Part shown: in pieces, positions 20,387 to 22,608 of the stretch
How the letters are laid out: every line of letters starts with the position of its first letter
Numbering within the stretch: position 1 is the stretch's first letter
IMG/VR virus record: IMGVR_UViG_3300027741_000287
Coordinates: 1-22,608 of that record
Length of the DNA stretch: 22,608 nt
From: a virus
Strand: one strand, 5' to 3'
The notes under the pieces: generated by a model
Databases searched by the model: none
The model's input: the letters and a program-made list of their open reading frames with translations, nothing else
What the model was told of the DNA's origin: nothing
Program-made: the position numbers and the translations under genes

Positions 20387-22390
20387 ATGACAGATAAAAA
20401 AGAATATAATCCAAGTGTAATGGTGCTTAAATTTACGAATGATAAAGTGCCTGCATTTGTTGAGCCTAAGTCTTCGCAAAGATTGAAGTATGTTAAGTAT
20501 GGAGAGAACAATAACTACCCAAACTTTTTATTAACTTTATTCAATAGAAGTGCAAAGCATAACGCAATTTTAACAAGCAAGCAGCAATACATAACAGGTC
20601 AAGGTTGGATGTTTGATGAATTAGGAATGCAAGGCGAAGAAGTAGTGGCATTGAAAGCGTTTATAGACAATCCTAATCCTTACGAAACATTAAAAGACTT
20701 ATTAAATAAAACAGATTTAGATAATGAGATATTTGGAGGTTGTTACCTTAAAATTGTAAGCGACAAAAAGGGTGGAATTTCAGAAATTTATCACGTTAAT
20801 TATTGTGATGTAAGAAGCACAGAAGATAACAGCGAATTTTATATAAGCGATAAATGGTTAAATAGTGAAGGTGGCGAAAATACTAACATCAAAGAAGATG
20901 AATATAAGACCTTGCCACCATTCGACCCAAGTTTAAAAAAGCTACCGAGTGAAAGTATCTATTATTACAAATCGTATCGACCTAACATCAATACTTATAC
21001 ACTACCCGAGTATATTGGTGCAATTCCTGCAATTATTACTGATGCTGAAATAGCAAATTTTCACAGAGCCGAAATTCAAAATAGTTTCAAGGGTTCTAAA
21101 ATGATTGTATTCAAGAATGGTGTCCCTTCAGACGAGGAAATGAAGTCAACTGAACGCAAGTTAAAAGCTAAGTTCACACCAACTGACAATGCAGGGAGTA
21201 TAGTAATTGATTTTGTAGATGACCCGCAAAGAGTACCCGAAATATTAGACCTTGCATCAGGAGATTTTGATAAGAAATATCAAGCATTAAACGATACTAT
21301 TCAACAAGAGATATTTGTAGGACATAAGATTACATCACCAATGTTATTTGGAGTCAGAGTAGAGGGTCAATTAGGTGGGCGAAATGAAATGGTTGATGCT
21401 TACAATTTATTCGCTAACACTTACGTTAATCCAAAACAAAGAATACAAGAAGAAATTTATAACCTATTCGCACCGGTAAAGGGAAAGCTAAAAATAAAAG
21501 CATTAGAACCAATCATGCCAAGTTTTAGCGAGCAAACTTTAATGACAATTCTAACAAAGGATGAAATGAGGGAAATCATAGGTAGAAAACCATTAGACAT
21601 TCAAACTAATGTAAATTCAACCATTAGCGATGCTTTAAATTCGTTAAGTCCATTAGTTGCAAATAAGGTATTATCTTCATTAAGTCAAGATGAAATAAGA
21701 GGCATTGTAAACAAACCACCATTAGCAGCCGATGCAGTTCTACCAACAGATACAACAGCGCAATTCTCAAAGTGTTCACATGATGAAATAGCAGATGATG
21801 ATTTGGACTTTAGTATATTCTCAAAGTATGGTGAACCTATCGAGAATTTTGTAAGCATTAAGCATAAGAAATTCATATTTAGCACGCAGCAATTCGCATT
21901 GAGCAAACAAGATAATGGGGTATTAGATTTAATTCAGAAAACACCTAATATCACCATTGAAGAACTAACCAAGATTTTAAAGACAGATAAGACCTCAATC
22001 ATTGAAAGTTTGACAGCATTAGGGGATGAAGGTTTAATTGATTTAGATAGTCAAGGCAAAATAAGTTTAACAAGGTCAGGAACAAATAAAGTAGTGCCAA
22101 GTTTTGAAGAGTTATATATCCGTTATAGATACGTTTTAAGACCTGATGCACCTGCATTAGTTAAAGGTGGGTCAAGTAGACCTTTTTGTGAAGCAATGAT
22201 GGCAAATCCTCGTTATTTTTCAAAGGATGACATTGATAAAATTGGTCAAGAATTAGGGGCGATTTATGGAATACCTAACTATGATGCTTTTCGTAGAAGG
22301 GGTGGATGGTATCACGACCCGAAACAAGATGTAAATTTACCTTTTTGTAGACATATTTGGTCACAAGAATTAGTTAAGAAAATAAGATAA
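20387..22390 (+). CDS. Portal protein fused to a winged helix and a MuF-like C-terminal domain
   Basis: This 667-residue protein is larger than a plain portal. Residues about 1-400 form the portal: RLKYVKYGENNNYPNFLLTLF (about 28-48), then a YITGQGW stretch and DLDNEIFGGCYLKI (about 110-123), then the clip/stem region with HKITSPMLFGVRVEG. Residues about 505-568 look like a winged helix (GVLDLIQKTPNITIEELTKIL, then IIESLTALGDEGLIDL). Residues about 575-667 form a MuF-like domain: YIRYRYVLRPDAP, RPFCEAMM (C601), DIDKIGQELGAIYG, RRGGWYHDP, and a final FCRHIW (C654, H656, W658). The portal is the ring for DNA passage and motor docking. It begins right after the previous stop and overlaps the adaptor gene by one base. 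Confidence 0.75.
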   Translation: MTDKKEYNPSVMVLKFTNDKVPAFVEPKSSQRLKYVKYGENNNYPNFLLTLFNRSAKHNAILTSKQQYITGQGWMFDELGMQGEEVVALKAFIDNPNPYETLKDLLNKTDLDNEIFGGCYLKIVSDKKGGISEIYHVNYCDVRSTEDNSEFYISDKWLNSEGGENTNIKEDEYKTLPPFDPSLKKLPSESIYYYKSYRPNINTYTLPEYIGAIPAIITDAEIANFHRAEIQNSFKGSKMIVFKNGVPSDEEMKSTERKLKAKFTPTDNAGSIVIDFVDDPQRVPEILDLASGDFDKKYQALNDTIQQEIFVGHKITSPMLFGVRVEGQLGGRNEMVDAYNLFANTYVNPKQRIQEEIYNLFAPVKGKLKIKALEPIMPSFSEQTLMTILTKDEMREIIGRKPLDIQTNVNSTISDALNSLSPLVANKVLSSLSQDEIRGIVNKPPLAADAVLPTDTTAQFSKCSHDEIADDDLDFSIFSKYGEPIENFVSIKHKKFIFSTQQFALSKQDNGVLDLIQKTPNITIEELTKILKTDKTSIIESLTALGDEGLIDLDSQGKISLTRSGTNKVVPSFEELYIRYRYVLRPDAPALVKGGSSRPFCEAMMANPRYFSKDDIDKIGQELGAIYGIPNYDAFRRRGGWYHDPKQDVNLPFCRHIWSQELVKKIR

Positions 22391-22608
22391 TGGCAAAGGC
22401 GATATTTTTAAGTGAAGCAACATTAAAGCAAGAATCAATCTTGCAAGATAATGTAGATATGAAGGTAGTAACACCGACTATAATTGATGTGCAATCATTT
22501 TATATTTTACCGATATTAGGAACAGCATTATACAATGATTTTGTAAGTAAAATTATAGCAGGAACATTGAGTAATTCATACAAATTATTACTCGATACTT
22601 ACATTACA
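22390..22608 (+). CDS. Head-tail adaptor (DUF6712-like), 5' part
   Basis: ATG at 22390 shares one base with the portal stop, and the frame stays open to the window edge (73 codons seen). The visible segment VQSFYILPILGTALYNDFVSKIIAG, followed by YKLLLDTYI, is characteristic of the DUF6712 / gp6-like head-tail connector family in Bacteroidetes phages, which sits under the portal. The C-terminal part lies beyond the window. Position right after the portal agrees. Confidence 0.7.
   Translation, partial: MAKAIFLSEATLKQESILQDNVDMKVVTPTIIDVQSFYILPILGTALYNDFVSKIIAGTLSNSYKLLLDTYIT

Noticed and set aside
1-22608. tRNA genes, CRISPR array, insertion sequence or integrase
   Set aside because: No cloverleaf, regular spaced repeats, transposase or recombinase motifs were found on reading both strands.

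Overview
The window is part of a genome of a tailed double-stranded DNA phage (or prophage) of a Bacteroidetes host. It is A+T-rich. Genes are packed head to tail on the + strand with ATGA/TAATG overlaps and mostly no Shine-Dalgarno sequence, and there is at least one match to the Bacteroidetes promoter form TTTG-N19-TAnnTTTG. Many proteins belong to families typical of Bacteroidetes phages: NinG, a DnaD-like replication protein, XkdF-type protease, HK97-like capsid and a DUF6712-like adaptor. No integrase, lysis gene, tRNA or CRISPR array was found, so lifestyle cannot be decided. No tail sheath gene was recognised.

Layout. (1) 1-2498, early region: end of an unknown gene, NinG recombination factor, small winged-helix protein, DNA methyltransferase, then a structured leader and a replication initiator-like gene. 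(2) 2540-4300, an island unlike its surroundings: two long hairpins with the architecture of integron attC sites, separating a membrane-protein gene and a second DNA methyltransferase. Each unit's first bases are complementary to the bases near its own end, which is the signature of an integron gene cassette. (3) 4299-8171, middle region starting from a well-formed promoter: small unknown proteins, a sigma-factor-like protein, a GT4-like glycosyltransferase, a small membrane protein and a SAM-dependent methyltransferase. (4) 8173-22608, packaging and virion genes: small and large terminase, tail assembly chaperone with a probable -1 frameshift at a run of nine T, a gp10-like protein, two large tail proteins, tape measure, prohead protease carrying inserted HAD and zinc-ribbon domains, scaffold candidate, major capsid, a tube-like structural protein isolated between two terminators, an unknown protein, a portal fused to a winged helix and a MuF-like tail, and the start of a head-tail adaptor.

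How it fits together. The early genes would replicate and recombine phage DNA, and the methyltransferases may protect it from host restriction. The sigma-like protein is a candidate switch to late transcription. The late block packages DNA and builds head and tail, in an unusual order: tail genes lie between terminase and capsid, and the portal comes last. The most interesting parts are the cassette-like island, the crossing inverted repeats ahead of the replication gene, the possible UGA read-through of a virion protein, and the domain insertions in protease and portal.
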